DNA of 64,000 bases from Pseudanabaena mucicola FACHB-723 (GTDB lineage Bacteria > Cyanobacteriota > Cyanobacteriia > Pseudanabaenales > Pseudanabaenaceae). Both the position numbers and the translations under genes were made by a program. Under the pieces are notes generated by a model. The model searched no databases. It worked only from the letters and a program-made list of their open reading frames with translations, and had not been told where the DNA came from. The stretch lies in NCBI RefSeq assembly GCF_014696385.1, contig NZ_JACJQB010000007.1, forward strand, positions 62,001 through 126,000, in the 5' to 3' direction. The first letter of the stretch is position 1. Every line of letters begins with the position of its first letter. Shown piece after piece: positions 43,725 through 52,810 of the stretch.

Positions 43725-44798
43725 ATGAATAGACGAGAGCTTTTGTTTTTTGGTGGTGCGGCGGCGGTCGCCTCAATTGGGGGATGCCAATGGCTAAATG
43801 TATTTGATCAACGCGATCGTCTCAGGATTACAGGTTTACTAGGGGCAGTTCCCAGTAAGGTAATCAATCAATTTGAAGCGAAGTCTCCACAGAAAGTTGA
43901 ATTTAAAGCTGAAAATTCACCATCAAAACTTTGGCAAGAACTCCAAAATTCTCCTAATATGGCGAAAGACATTGCTCCTCACCTCGTTAGCATTGGTGAT
44001 GCTTGGTTAGATCAAGCAATTGCTCAGTCTTTAATTCAGCCGATCTCACCAGAGCTGCTAGCCAAGATGCCCCATTGGCAAAACCTCTCACCATTTTGGC
44101 AACAGGGTGTCACCCGCAACAATCAAGTATGGGCAGTCCCCTATCGCTGGGGTGCAACCGCGATCGCATATCGCCAAGATAAACTCAAATTTGCCATCAC
44201 CCAGTGGTCAGATCTCTGGCGACCTGAGCTACAAAAAAAACTATCACTGCCTGATGATGCAAGAGAAGTAATTGGATTGGTTTTAAAAAAATTAGGACAA
44301 TCGTATCAACCTGAAACCCTAGCGAATATTCCTAACCTGAAGCAAGAGTTAAAAAGTCTCAACTCACAGGTTTTAACCTATTCTTCCGATAACTATTTGC
44401 AATCTATGCTGGGGGATGACACCTTAGCTGCCGTGGGCTGGACAAATGATATGTTTAGAGCCAAAAAGCAAAACCCTAACTTGCAAGTAGTAATTCCGCA
44501 AGATGGTACAGCCCTATGGAGTGATCTGTGGGTGATTCCCAAGGCAGCAAGTAGTGAAATTGCGATCGCATGGATAGATTTTTGTTTAGCCCCTGACATT
44601 GCCGCACAAATCACAGCTTTAAGTGACGCAGTTAGTACCAGTGATTTGACGCAAGTTCCCAATAGCGTTAAGTCTGACCCAATTAAGTTTTTTGCACCTG
44701 ACATTTTTACAAAAAGTGAGTTGATTTTACCGCTATCGCCATCGGTGCTAGATCAGTATCAGGATTTATGGACAAAAATGCGATCGGGTAGTTTGTAG
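43725..44798 (+). CDS. Periplasmic solute-binding lipoprotein (spermidine/putrescine-binding-like)
   Basis: The 357-residue protein has a twin-Arg N-terminus and lipobox: NRRELLFFGGAAAVASIGGC, with Cys21 as the lipidation site. It folds as a type 2 periplasmic binding protein: VPSKVINQFEAKSPQKVEF, then the hinge region VWAVPYRWGATAIAYRQDKL and SDLWRPELQKKLSLPDDARE, and GTALWSDLWVIPKAASS. These match PotD-type extracellular binding proteins. No permease or ATPase is next to it; it may work with a transporter elsewhere or have a non-transport role. The ligand is not certain. Confidence 0.86.
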   Translation: MNRRELLFFGGAAAVASIGGCQWLNVFDQRDRLRITGLLGAVPSKVINQFEAKSPQKVEFKAENSPSKLWQELQNSPNMAKDIAPHLVSIGDAWLDQAIAQSLIQPISPELLAKMPHWQNLSPFWQQGVTRNNQVWAVPYRWGATAIAYRQDKLKFAITQWSDLWRPELQKKLSLPDDAREVIGLVLKKLGQSYQPETLANIPNLKQELKSLNSQVLTYSSDNYLQSMLGDDTLAAVGWTNDMFRAKKQNPNLQVVIPQDGTALWSDLWVIPKAASSEIAIAWIDFCLAPDIAAQITALSDAVSTSDLTQVPNSVKSDPIKFFAPDIFTKSELILPLSPSVLDQYQDLWTKMRSGSL

Positions 44799-44831
44799 AG
44801 GTAAGAACCAGAGGTACAGCCGACCCAAAAG

Positions 44832-45881
44832 CTAGGAATTAAGATGATCATACTCACTACATTTACGCCATGTAAAATCACCATTTAGAGCCTGTGTCAA
44901 ACATTCAGAGACAATAAAAGGGGCATTGCGCCAATTAATATCGTCTCTCTGCAAAATCCAATTCATCTTTGCCACAGCTTCTTCCACCTCTGCTTCAAAA
45001 CGAGCGAGGGGTAATGGGACTCTGCCTGCATTGGGCGACTGGATACAAATTGCGATCGCTTGGGTCAAAGTCTCCACAACCTGCTTGCCATATACCTCTC
45101 TGGCTCTCAGACGCAAAGCTTTAAATCCTTTTTCCGTTGTCGCATACATGGGGGGTAATCTGTTCAACACATAGGCGACCACTTCACCCAAATCAATTTT
45201 GTCGGACATGGTGGGGTGTAATTTTTGCACTTGATAGTAGGCAAGAGACAAGACCAATTTTTCGAGTACATTACTAAATTGATACTTGGCATCCACCATA
45301 TAGGTCTCTAACTCTTTGGTTTTCTGCTTATCTTTCGCCCAATTTAAAGCAGTTTTAGGAGCGCGAGATTTCCAAGAAATTTCTAGAGGCTTATGATGAA
45401 ACGCATATTCCTCTTCCTTCTCTTTTTCAGAGGGATCATGTTTGTTCATGACTGCATAGGTATTATTTACCGCAATCTTGAGTTTAACGGTCATTAATGA
45501 GGATTCTAACGCCATGGGCATATCAGTCCAAGAGGCATTCTCTGCACCTAAAATTGACTGTAAAGCCGCTAAGGATCTCGCATGATTAGCGACCTCTTGC
45601 TGCGGTAATGGATTAGTATCTCTGAGGCGATCAACTTTGACATTGGTTAAAGCGCGACGGACTGTAGATTCTATTTGCGATCGCATGTCGGAAACTGCTT
45701 TTTTATGTTGAATCATCCACCCTGATTCCGAGGTAGCATACATGGCTGGCAAACGATTGAGGGCATAGGCAGCAACTTCACTTAAGCTAATCTGTTCACG
45801 TCGGTATGGTGGTAAATGAGAAATTTGGAGATCAATCTCTTTAACAACCAGTGACTCTAAAATATTTTTACAACTTTGCAT
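44832..45881 (-). CDS. Tandem ComFB-domain protein
   Basis: The ATG at 45881 is preceded by GGGAG/AGG purines and is preferred over the TTG at 45896; it gives 349 residues. Two copies of the ComFB block are clear: LSEVAAYALNRLPAMYATSE and LGEVVAYVLNRLPPMYATTE, 198 residues apart, each followed by a helical segment. ComFB proteins are short single-domain proteins in most cyanobacteria and have been described as cyclic dinucleotide receptors linked to competence or cell size. Here two domains are fused, with a basic linker (about 155-200) between them. The C-terminal parts also match (ENASWTDMPMALESSLMTVK versus DDINWRNAPFIVSECLTQAL), so the duplication spans whole domains. Confidence 0.82.
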   Translation of the reverse strand: MQSCKNILESLVVKEIDLQISHLPPYRREQISLSEVAAYALNRLPAMYATSESGWMIQHKKAVSDMRSQIESTVRRALTNVKVDRLRDTNPLPQQEVANHARSLAALQSILGAENASWTDMPMALESSLMTVKLKIAVNNTYAVMNKHDPSEKEKEEEYAFHHKPLEISWKSRAPKTALNWAKDKQKTKELETYMVDAKYQFSNVLEKLVLSLAYYQVQKLHPTMSDKIDLGEVVAYVLNRLPPMYATTEKGFKALRLRAREVYGKQVVETLTQAIAICIQSPNAGRVPLPLARFEAEVEEAVAKMNWILQRDDINWRNAPFIVSECLTQALNGDFTWRKCSEYDHLNS

Positions 45882-45905
45882 ATTACCTACTCCCAAAAGT
45901 CATAA

Positions 45906-46169
45906 TTATTTCTGTTTTTTGGGCTTATCTATGCGATAAAGCCAAACCATCAAAGCTACCGCGCCGATTTGTAAAGATAGATTTCCTAAGTTTGTCGTTA
46001 GGCTACCATTGCCTGCAATTAGTTTGGCAAAAAACACTACCGCGCCAATAAATCCAGACCCCGCTAAAGCTGCATAAATAAATATGCGTAAACCTCGATA
46101 GGGGGCTTTTGCTTCACGCCGCAATCGCTCGTATTGTGTAGAGTTATCAAGGTTATTTTGTTTAGACAT
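45906..46169 (-). CDS. DUF3493 two-helix membrane protein
   Basis: The 87-residue protein has the start YERLRREAKAPYRGLRIFIY followed by two transmembrane helices (about 27-48 and 58-78) and ends WLYRIDKPKKQK. This matches DUF3493, found in cyanobacteria and in plant plastid proteins linked to photosystem assembly. Its molecular role is not established. It lies 24 bp upstream of the ComFB gene on the same strand. Confidence 0.82.
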   Translation of the reverse strand: MSKQNNLDNSTQYERLRREAKAPYRGLRIFIYAALAGSGFIGAVVFFAKLIAGNGSLTTNLGNLSLQIGAVALMVWLYRIDKPKKQK

Positions 46170-46249
46170 AATGCAATTTTAGAGGAATGATCAAGTTCTT
46201 AAATTAAGAATTTTCATTAAATTAAAGCCCATTAATACTTTAATTAGTG

Positions 46250-46300
46250 CATAGACATTGTTGCAAGTGCCACTTCACCACACTTGAGACAATGTCTATG
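46250..46300. terminator. Hairpin after pgl
   Basis: A perfect 12-bp outer stem CATAGACATTGT/ACAATGTCTATG (46250-46261 with 46289-46300) encloses a weaker CAAGTG/CACTTG pair. It lies 12 bp after the pgl stop in the transcribed direction, consistent with a terminator for that gene. Confidence 0.6.
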
Positions 46301-46312
46301 AGTTTTTATTAA

Positions 46313-47029
46313 TTAGGCTTTCTTCTTATTCATCGCGGTGCGATCACAAAGCCAAATTGTATTACCTGTGATTAATCTCGAAGGGTATTGATTAACATCG
46401 CCACTAGGGGCAAGCACCGCCTTTAAAGCTTTTGCTTTAGCAATACCTTCAATCATAAAGATGATTTCTTTGGCTTTGTTGATTAAAGGTACGGTCATGG
46501 TGATGCGCGGCTGTCCATCTTTTTCACCTACGGTGACAAGACGATCATTCACTTTGAGGGCAGGTGTATGCGGAAATAGGGATGCGGTATGTCCATCATC
46601 TCCCATTCCCAATAAAACTAGATCAAACTGCGGAAATATACCTGTTTCAATTTCAAAGAAATCTTGAATATGCTGTTCATACTGTAAAGCCGCAGCGCTG
46701 GGATCATTGGCATTGGTGGGGATACCATGAATATTGGCGGCAGGTATGGTTATATGATCGAGCCACGCATTGCGAGTCATACCTTCATTACTTTGGGGAT
46801 CGGTAACTGGTACATAGCGCTCATCCCCCCAAAAGACATGCACCTTTGACCAGTCCCAATCTTTATTTTTGAGGAGTTCATACAAAACGCGGGGTGTACT
46901 GCCACCTGCGGCCACAATCGTAAATCGATCGGATTTTGCGATCGCATCGTTGTAGGCAAGTTGGCAAAGTAATAATGCTCTGGAGGCAATTTCCGCACGG
47001 TCATTCCAAATTTCTACTTGTCTAGCCAT
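46313..47029 (-). CDS. pgl: 6-phosphogluconolactonase
   Basis: Pgl hydrolyses 6-phosphogluconolactone in the oxidative pentose phosphate pathway. The 238-residue protein has the DevB/SugR family blocks FTIVAAGGSTPRVLYELL, HVFWGDERYVPVTDPQSNEG, FDLVLLGMGDDGHTASLFPH and the C-terminal LITGNTIWLCD. In many cyanobacteria it lies away from zwf-opcA, as here. A miniature element sits 57 bp upstream of its start. Confidence 0.95.
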   Translation of the reverse strand: MARQVEIWNDRAEIASRALLLCQLAYNDAIAKSDRFTIVAAGGSTPRVLYELLKNKDWDWSKVHVFWGDERYVPVTDPQSNEGMTRNAWLDHITIPAANIHGIPTNANDPSAAALQYEQHIQDFFEIETGIFPQFDLVLLGMGDDGHTASLFPHTPALKVNDRLVTVGEKDGQPRITMTVPLINKAKEIIFMIEGIAKAKALKAVLAPSGDVNQYPSRLITGNTIWLCDRTAMNKKKA

Positions 47030-47085
47030 AAAAATACCTCTAGGATTTTAAAAGCGAAAAGGCGGATTGCCCTTTTTCGGGTTGA

Positions 47086-47196
47086 TATAGCAAAAAATTT
47101 TGCTTAGGACATAAAACCAGAAGACAGGTGGCGGCGCTCCTCGCCGCCACCCGATTATTGGATTTTGATTTGTACTAACTCTCGCTTTGCTGTATA
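47086..47196. mobile_element. Miniature inverted-repeat element, copy C
   Basis: 111 bp bounded by TATAGCAAA (47086-47094) and TTTGCTGTATA (47186-47196). Read on the - strand it runs TATACAGCAAAGCGAGAG, AGTACAAATCAAAATCCAA, a GGTGGCGGCG stem, and TTATGTCCTAAGCAAAA, co-linear with copy B at 17.2 kb. Small differences in stem and TIR show that it is an older or diverged copy. It lies in the pgl upstream region. Confidence 0.73.
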
Positions 47197-47365
47197 ACTA
47201 TTTGTTAAAATTGCTGGGGGAACAACAAATCTTAACCATAGTCATTTAGGTCATAGCTGAGAGGTTTATATACCTTGTTCTAAGCAATTCCCTCTATCTT
47301 AAAGACACTGATCAAGATTGGATCAATCTTACGGAGGGTGTGTTTTATTTCATTTTGTGTGATTT

Positions 47366-47395
47366 TTGACAGTACCAGTGTAGAGATGTACTAAT
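47366..47395 (+). promoter_or_regulatory. Putative sigma-70-type promoter of the 69-residue gene
   Basis: TTGACA at 47366-47371 is followed after a 17-bp spacer by TACTAAT (47389-47395), a fair -10 match. The gene starts 43 bp downstream. Confidence 0.4.
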
Positions 47396-47437
47396 CTATA
47401 AAATGTTAGGAAAACCTTAAGGTTGAGGTAAATATAT

Positions 47438-47647
47438 ATGTCACCTGCTATCATTAGACTTTTCTGGGACTCAGTTAATCAAGCCCAACCCAACTTGCTG
47501 TTAAACCTTGATGATGATGGGTTGATGAGCTGGTTGATTGATCAAGTGCAACAGCGCTCCTCCCTCGACTCTCATCAACAGAACGATCTCAATAATTACA
47601 TTAGTAATCGTCTGCCTCTGATCCGTGAAATGGCATACCAAAGCTAG
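47438..47647 (+). CDS. Small acidic protein of unknown function
   Basis: The 69-residue ORF starts MSPAIIRLFWDSVNQAQPNL and contains LNLDDDGLMSWLIDQVQQRS and DLNNYISNRLPLIREMAYQS. It appears helical and soluble and resembles small conserved cyanobacterial proteins. The -35/-10-like pair upstream and a well-placed purine run (AGGTTGAGG) support it as real. It comes 145 bp before asnS. Confidence 0.6.
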   Translation: MSPAIIRLFWDSVNQAQPNLLLNLDDDGLMSWLIDQVQQRSSLDSHQQNDLNNYISNRLPLIREMAYQS

Positions 47648-47792
47648 TGAAATTAATTAGATATTTGGCTTAGATATCGGGTTGGGGACAAATATATAGT
47701 GTTAGGATAATTGCCTGAGTGAGCCTTGTAATCGCTGATTTCATTGCTCCTAAAAACTCTTTATAGTCATTTCTGGCGATTATTTTTAGCAT

Positions 47793-49193
47793 ATGGCATC
47801 AGCAAGGGTTATCGATTTATTGCGTAGTGGTCAGGTTAATGACTCCTATACTGTCCGTGGTTGGGTGCGGACAAAGCGAGAAGGCAAAGATATTGCGTTT
47901 TTAGAACTCAACGACGGTTCATCTTTACAGGGGCTACAGATCGTTTTACCACAAACGATAGATACCTATGAATTGCTAGTTAAACAAATTACAACAGGCA
48001 CATCCATTGAGGTGTCTGGAACTCTAGTCGAATCGATGGGTAAAGGGCAACGGGTGGAAATGCAGGCAACTGCGATCGCAATTTTTGGTACAGCCGATCC
48101 TGAAACCTATCCCCTCCAGAAAAAACGTCATTCGATTGAATTTTTACGAACAATTGCTCATCTACGCCCGCGCACAAATATGTTTGGCGCGGTTTTTCGA
48201 GTGCGGAATGCTTGTGCCTATGCAATTCATCAGTTCTTTCAAGAGCGCGGCTTTTTGTGGGTACATACGCCCATTGTGACGGCGAGTGACTGCGAAGGGG
48301 CAGGCGAAATGTTTGGCGTAACCACCTTTGACCTTAACAAGCTGGCGACCGCAGGTAAGCCCGTAGACTTTGCTAATGATTTTTTTGGTAAACCTGCCTT
48401 TCTGACCGTTAGTGGTCAACTGGAAGCAGAGATTATGGCAACCGCTTTTTCTAATGTCTACACCTTTGGTCCAACATTTCGTGCTGAGAACTCTAATACT
48501 TCGCGTCACCTTGCCGAATTTTGGATGATTGAACCAGAGATGGCTTTTTGTGATCTCGAAGGAGATGCCGATCTTGCCGAAGATTTCCTAAAATATATCT
48601 TTAATTATGTATTAAAAACCTGTCCCGAAGATATGGAATTTTTCCAAGAACGGGTTAATCCGTTGGTGATGACCAATGCTCGCAAAATTATCGATCAGAA
48701 ATTTGAGCGTATTACCTATACAGATGCGATCGCAATTTTGGAAAAGTGTAGTAAAACCTTCGAATTTCCTGTGCAGTGGGGCCTAGATCTGCAATCGGAA
48801 CATGAACGCTTTTTAGCGGAAGAACATTTCCAAAAGCCCGTAATTGTGATGGACTATCCCCTCGATATTAAGGCATTTTATATGCGGGTAAATGATGATG
48901 CCGCTCGCGATCGCCAAACTGTGCGGGCGATGGATATTCTTGCTCCCGGAGTCGGTGAAATTATTGGCGGATCTCAGCGTGAAGAGCGTCTAGATGTATT
49001 AGAAGCACGCATTCGCAGTGTGGGGCTAAATCCTGAAGACTATTGGTGGTATCTCGATTTACGTCGTTATGGCACAGTTCCCCATGCTGGCTTTGGTTTG
49101 GGTTTTGAGCGCCTTGTCCAGTTCATTACAGGGATGACGAATATTCGTGATGTCATTCCTTTCCCGCGTTTCCCCCAAAGTGCTGAGTTTTAG
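47793..49193 (+). CDS. asnS: Asparagine--tRNA ligase
   Basis: AsnS charges tRNA-Asn with asparagine. The 466-residue class II synthetase has an N-terminal OB-fold ([40 protein letters not shown]), motif 1 near [20 protein letters not shown], motif 2 [20 protein letters not shown] and motif 3 [30 protein letters not shown] is typical of AsnS. Presence of asnS means Asn-tRNA is made directly. Confidence 0.96.
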   Translation: MASARVIDLLRSGQVNDSYTVRGWVRTKREGKDIAFLELNDGSSLQGLQIVLPQTIDTYELLVKQITTGTSIEVSGTLVESMGKGQRVEMQATAIAIFGTADPETYPLQKKRHSIEFLRTIAHLRPRTNMFGAVFRVRNACAYAIHQFFQERGFLWVHTPIVTASDCEGAGEMFGVTTFDLNKLATAGKPVDFANDFFGKPAFLTVSGQLEAEIMATAFSNVYTFGPTFRAENSNTSRHLAEFWMIEPEMAFCDLEGDADLAEDFLKYIFNYVLKTCPEDMEFFQERVNPLVMTNARKIIDQKFERITYTDAIAILEKCSKTFEFPVQWGLDLQSEHERFLAEEHFQKPVIVMDYPLDIKAFYMRVNDDAARDRQTVRAMDILAPGVGEIIGGSQREERLDVLEARIRSVGLNPEDYWWYLDLRRYGTVPHAGFGLGFERLVQFITGMTNIRDVIPFPRFPQSAEF

Positions 49194-49203
49194 CTTTAAG
49201 GGT

Positions 49204-50538
49204 TTAAGCTCCGTGGGCTAGCTCACCCATGATATAAGTTGCCTCAATCGCTCGATCATCGCCCATGATCATGGTGGCAAAGAGTTGGTCAGATATTTCT
49301 GCTAAGTTTTTTGCCGCTTCTCGATGCGGCAATCTATTTCTGAGTTCCATAATTGGAGTCCCATAGGGATTGAGGACAACAAAATCAGCTTCTTTGCCAA
49401 TTTCAAAATTTCCCAATTTATCATCCAGACATAGCGCCTGTGCGCCGCCCAGCGTTGCCAAAAATAGTGCTTGAAAGGCAGATAACTTTTGCGATCGCAA
49501 CTGGGCAACTTGATAAGCGGCACTGGCAGTCTGCAACATCGAAAAACTTGTGCCTGCACCCACATCTGTTCCCAAGCCAACTTTGACAGGTGTGGCGACA
49601 GATTTTGCTTGTTCTAGCTTAAAAAGACCACTTCCCAAAAACAAATTGGAGGTCGGACAAAATGCGATCGCCGCTTTTGCCTGTGATAATCTGGCGAATT
49701 CTCGATCGCTCAGTTGCACACCATGGGCAAAGATAGAGCGTTCCCCCACTAAACCTGCACGATCATAAACATCAAGATAGCCGTTACTTTCAGGAAATAG
49801 CTCCGCCACCGTTGCTACTTCCTGCACATTTTCGGAGAGATGGGTATGCAAATAAACATCAGGAAATTCGGCTAACAGCTTCCCTGCATTACTTAACTGC
49901 TCTGGGGTTGAGGTAATTGCAAATCGAGGGGTAACGGCATAGAGTAAGCGATCGCACTTGTGCCATTTTTCAATTAATTGCTTAGTTTCTCGATAGGAAG
50001 TCTCAGCAGTATCGGTCAGGAACTCGGGAGCATGGCGATCCATCATCACTTTTCCCGCAATCATTCGCAAATTACGACGCTGAGCTTCTTCAAAAAAAGC
50101 CTCCGTCGATTGTGGAAATACTGCCGTAAATACTAGAGCCGTAGTAGTGCCATTTCGCAATAACTGATCAAGAAATAGCGCTGCAATTTCTTTGGCATAG
50201 TGGTAATCGGCAAATTTGCCTTCGGTGGGAAAGGTGTAATTACTGAGCCATGACAGCAATTGCTCACCATAGGCAGCGATCATTTCCGTTTGGGGAAAAT
50301 GAATATGCGTATCGATAAATCCCGACACAATTATGCGATCGCAATATTCTGTAATCGGAATATCAACATATTTTGTTTGTAAATCAGCATAATTACCAAA
50401 ATCCTTAACCTTGCCATTCTCAACTACCAGTAAGCCATCAGCAAAATAACGTATACAGTCTTTTTCAGGCGCGAAAAAAGGATCTGCGATCGCATCTAGA
50501 AAACTAGCTCGAACCCCTCTCACCGATGGATCTGCCAT
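49204..50538 (-). CDS. guaD: Guanine deaminase
   Basis: GuaD converts guanine to xanthine and ammonia. The 444-residue amidohydrolase has zinc ligands His78 and His80 in GFIDTHIHFPQ, further ligands in YLHTHLSENVQEV and FAHGVQLSD, and the catalytic Asp in GLGTDVGAGTSFSML. TTALVFTAVF and FCPTSNLFLGSG match GuaD in contrast to other amidohydrolases. It is convergent with asnS (10 bp apart). Confidence 0.92.
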   Translation of the reverse strand: MADPSVRGVRASFLDAIADPFFAPEKDCIRYFADGLLVVENGKVKDFGNYADLQTKYVDIPITEYCDRIIVSGFIDTHIHFPQTEMIAAYGEQLLSWLSNYTFPTEGKFADYHYAKEIAALFLDQLLRNGTTTALVFTAVFPQSTEAFFEEAQRRNLRMIAGKVMMDRHAPEFLTDTAETSYRETKQLIEKWHKCDRLLYAVTPRFAITSTPEQLSNAGKLLAEFPDVYLHTHLSENVQEVATVAELFPESNGYLDVYDRAGLVGERSIFAHGVQLSDREFARLSQAKAAIAFCPTSNLFLGSGLFKLEQAKSVATPVKVGLGTDVGAGTSFSMLQTASAAYQVAQLRSQKLSAFQALFLATLGGAQALCLDDKLGNFEIGKEADFVVLNPYGTPIMELRNRLPHREAAKNLAEISDQLFATMIMGDDRAIEATYIMGELAHGA

Positions 50539-50587
50539 AGTGTTATCTCATTTCAAGTTAATGGGTAATAATCATCAATAATCATAA

Positions 50588-51211
50588 TTAGTGGGCAAAA
50601 ACATCCGCGTAGCCCAGCAAATCTAAGTAAACCAATGTCGGAATGTGAGCAAAACATGCCTTGGCAAGATCGTACCGATTTTCACGAATTAACATCTCAA
50701 TTAACTTGCGATGGACTGACAGTAAATAGCGCACATCATTAGCGGCATATTGTAACTGCTCTGCGGAAAGATCATGCACACTGCCCCAGTCCGATGACTG
50801 AGAGGTTTTGTCCAGATCTACCTTTTCCAATTCACGCACTAATTCTTTTAAGCCATGCTTATCTGTGTAGGTTCTGGCAAGTTTGCTGGCGATTTTCGTA
50901 CAAAAAATGGGATGAGTAGCAATACTCAAATGTGCTTCTAGCGTTGCTACATCAAATCTGGCAAAGTGAAAAACCTTAGTGACATTAGGAGACTCAAATA
51001 ACAATTTCAGGTGAGGAGCATCCTTGCTCCCCCTCGAGATCCGCACGATGCTAACTAACTCAGCATCATTACAGATTTGAATTAAACATAGGCGATCACG
51101 GCGAGGGATGAGTCCCATCGTTTCCGTATCAATTGCGATCGCTTCGCAAGCAAGATATTCTTGAAGTGTCTCGAAGTCGATATCGTTGTCAAAAATCTTA
51201 AAAGCTGGCAT
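50588..51211 (-). CDS. RNase D-like 3'-5' exonuclease
   Basis: The 207-residue protein is a DEDDy exonuclease domain: Asp28/Glu30 in AIAIDTETMGLIPRRD, an Asp in VFHFARFDVATLEAH, and YAANDVRYL with the Tyr four residues before Asp. It lacks HRDC domains, so it is shorter than classical RNase D (about 370 residues); this short form is common in cyanobacteria. It probably trims structured RNA 3' ends. It is upstream of guaD by 49 bp on the same strand. Confidence 0.9.
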   Translation of the reverse strand: MPAFKIFDNDIDFETLQEYLACEAIAIDTETMGLIPRRDRLCLIQICNDAELVSIVRISRGSKDAPHLKLLFESPNVTKVFHFARFDVATLEAHLSIATHPIFCTKIASKLARTYTDKHGLKELVRELEKVDLDKTSQSSDWGSVHDLSAEQLQYAANDVRYLLSVHRKLIEMLIRENRYDLAKACFAHIPTLVYLDLLGYADVFAH

Positions 51212-51402
51212 CTTAATGTGAGGATTAAATTTCTAGGTTAGCTCCAGCACTAGTTATACAGCTTTTATGTAGTTTGTTTATGACCTATTTTAAAATAAAT
51301 TACTGAAAGTGATCGAGATCAGCTTATCCATTCATAGAGCCTATATAATACCGTTAGCAATTGATAATTGTTGATCTTGTCACTGCTTAGGAAATTATTG
51401 AT

Positions 51403-52794
51403 ATGTCATATTTCTACAATCATCAATATAACTATCAAGCTAAGCTATCTAAAGAAGATTTCAAAGAGTCAACTGAGAAAATTATTGATAAAGCACAGAA
51501 AAATATTTATCGATTCTTCTCAGAAATTATTAGAACTCATCAAGCTGAAGAAATATTAAATCAATTTGAAAGGCTATTTATTAACTATGTTGTTATTGAT
51601 GATGACACCGTCTATTCGTCTTTAGGAGAAATAATCCTTTACGACAAGGAAGAAGAATTTAAATACACACTCATCCGTTGTTGTTATATTCTCAATAATA
51701 ATTGGTCAATTCGTGGCAATGTCAATGCTTGCCAAAAGTTAGTCAATCTATTTTTATCAAACTCCATCGGTGTAGCAACCCAGATTCACAAGTTAAAGAA
51801 ACTCAGAATTTGGCTGCAAAGATTTGTAAATTCAGAAGAATATCAAAATTTGCGATCCCTATCGGTAGGGACAACGGTTGTCAGACAAGATCATCATACT
51901 TGGATTGAGCGCTTTTCTTCCTATCTTCTCATCTCAGAATGTGCTGACTCCAGCAAACCTTTAGAATATCGACAACAGGCAGAATTATTATCAATTAGAC
52001 TTAAAAAACAATTTAAATTTGAACTGGCAATGTATACAGCCAAAATTGGCTCCAAAGTAGGAGCTAATTCGCAAAATCAGAAAAATCCGACCAGTTTAGG
52101 AGATGGCGTATTACTTTTAATCAAACAAGTCCTGAATAAACAGGGAAATCAAAGCTTCCGTAAGCTTGCTCAGGCTTTTTACAAAGAGATTTGCCACGTA
52201 ACTTTTGGGGAATTCAAGGAAAGATTATTATTATATTTAGGTATATCCCCAGACAATTTAGACATACCTGAAGTTGTCAGAATATCAGTCTCTCAACGTT
52301 TGCAAGTGTTTCATGCCCATCAAGATCATGAGCTGATGACTTTAACTTTGTTACATATAACATGCAATCGCATTTTTCAATATTTGTTATTGAATAAGCA
52401 TCGTCAACCTTCTGGATTATTGCGATTAGCAATAGAATCTAATCATCTTCTTACTCTGGCGATATTATTACTAAAGGTCGTATTAATATTTCCTAATATT
52501 CGTTTTTATTTAGAAAACTACATTGCCGAACTAATTAGGTTTTATAGTAACTACAATGAAATCGAATGTCGAAGTTTTATTAATTTTCTAGATATTTTAA
52601 ATGTTACATTAGCAATTTTTGATGAAGATACTGACTATAATCTCGTAAAAATGAATAATGATAGTGATGCTGAGCTAACAGATCTTAATTCAGATAACTA
52701 TCGAGTCTTTTCACAATCAAAGAAAGAAATTAATATAGGAATTAATTTGGTCAATCAAACAACTGTAATAGAAGACCAAAGTCAGGCTAGTTAA
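51403..52794 (+). CDS. Unknown AT-rich cyanobacterial-type protein
   Basis: The 463-residue protein is not recognised. It is mostly helical with basic and aromatic segments: EKIIDKAQKNIYRFFSEIIR, LIRCCYILNNNWSIRGNVNA, WLQRFVNSEEYQNLRSLSVG, SFRKLAQAFYKEICHVTFGE and a hydrophobic helix LLTLAILLLKVVLIFPNIRF (about 362-381). NNNWxxRG and the LLxxCxxxSxxxLEYR block suggest a conserved fold across related proteins. The Asn/Glu-rich C-terminus may be disordered. Codon use is more AT-rich than in the flanking genes. Confidence 0.65.
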   Translation: MSYFYNHQYNYQAKLSKEDFKESTEKIIDKAQKNIYRFFSEIIRTHQAEEILNQFERLFINYVVIDDDTVYSSLGEIILYDKEEEFKYTLIRCCYILNNNWSIRGNVNACQKLVNLFLSNSIGVATQIHKLKKLRIWLQRFVNSEEYQNLRSLSVGTTVVRQDHHTWIERFSSYLLISECADSSKPLEYRQQAELLSIRLKKQFKFELAMYTAKIGSKVGANSQNQKNPTSLGDGVLLLIKQVLNKQGNQSFRKLAQAFYKEICHVTFGEFKERLLLYLGISPDNLDIPEVVRISVSQRLQVFHAHQDHELMTLTLLHITCNRIFQYLLLNKHRQPSGLLRLAIESNHLLTLAILLLKVVLIFPNIRFYLENYIAELIRFYSNYNEIECRSFINFLDILNVTLAIFDEDTDYNLVKMNNDSDAELTDLNSDNYRVFSQSKKEINIGINLVNQTTVIEDQSQAS

Positions 52795-52810
52795 ATATGT
52801 TAATTAGAGA

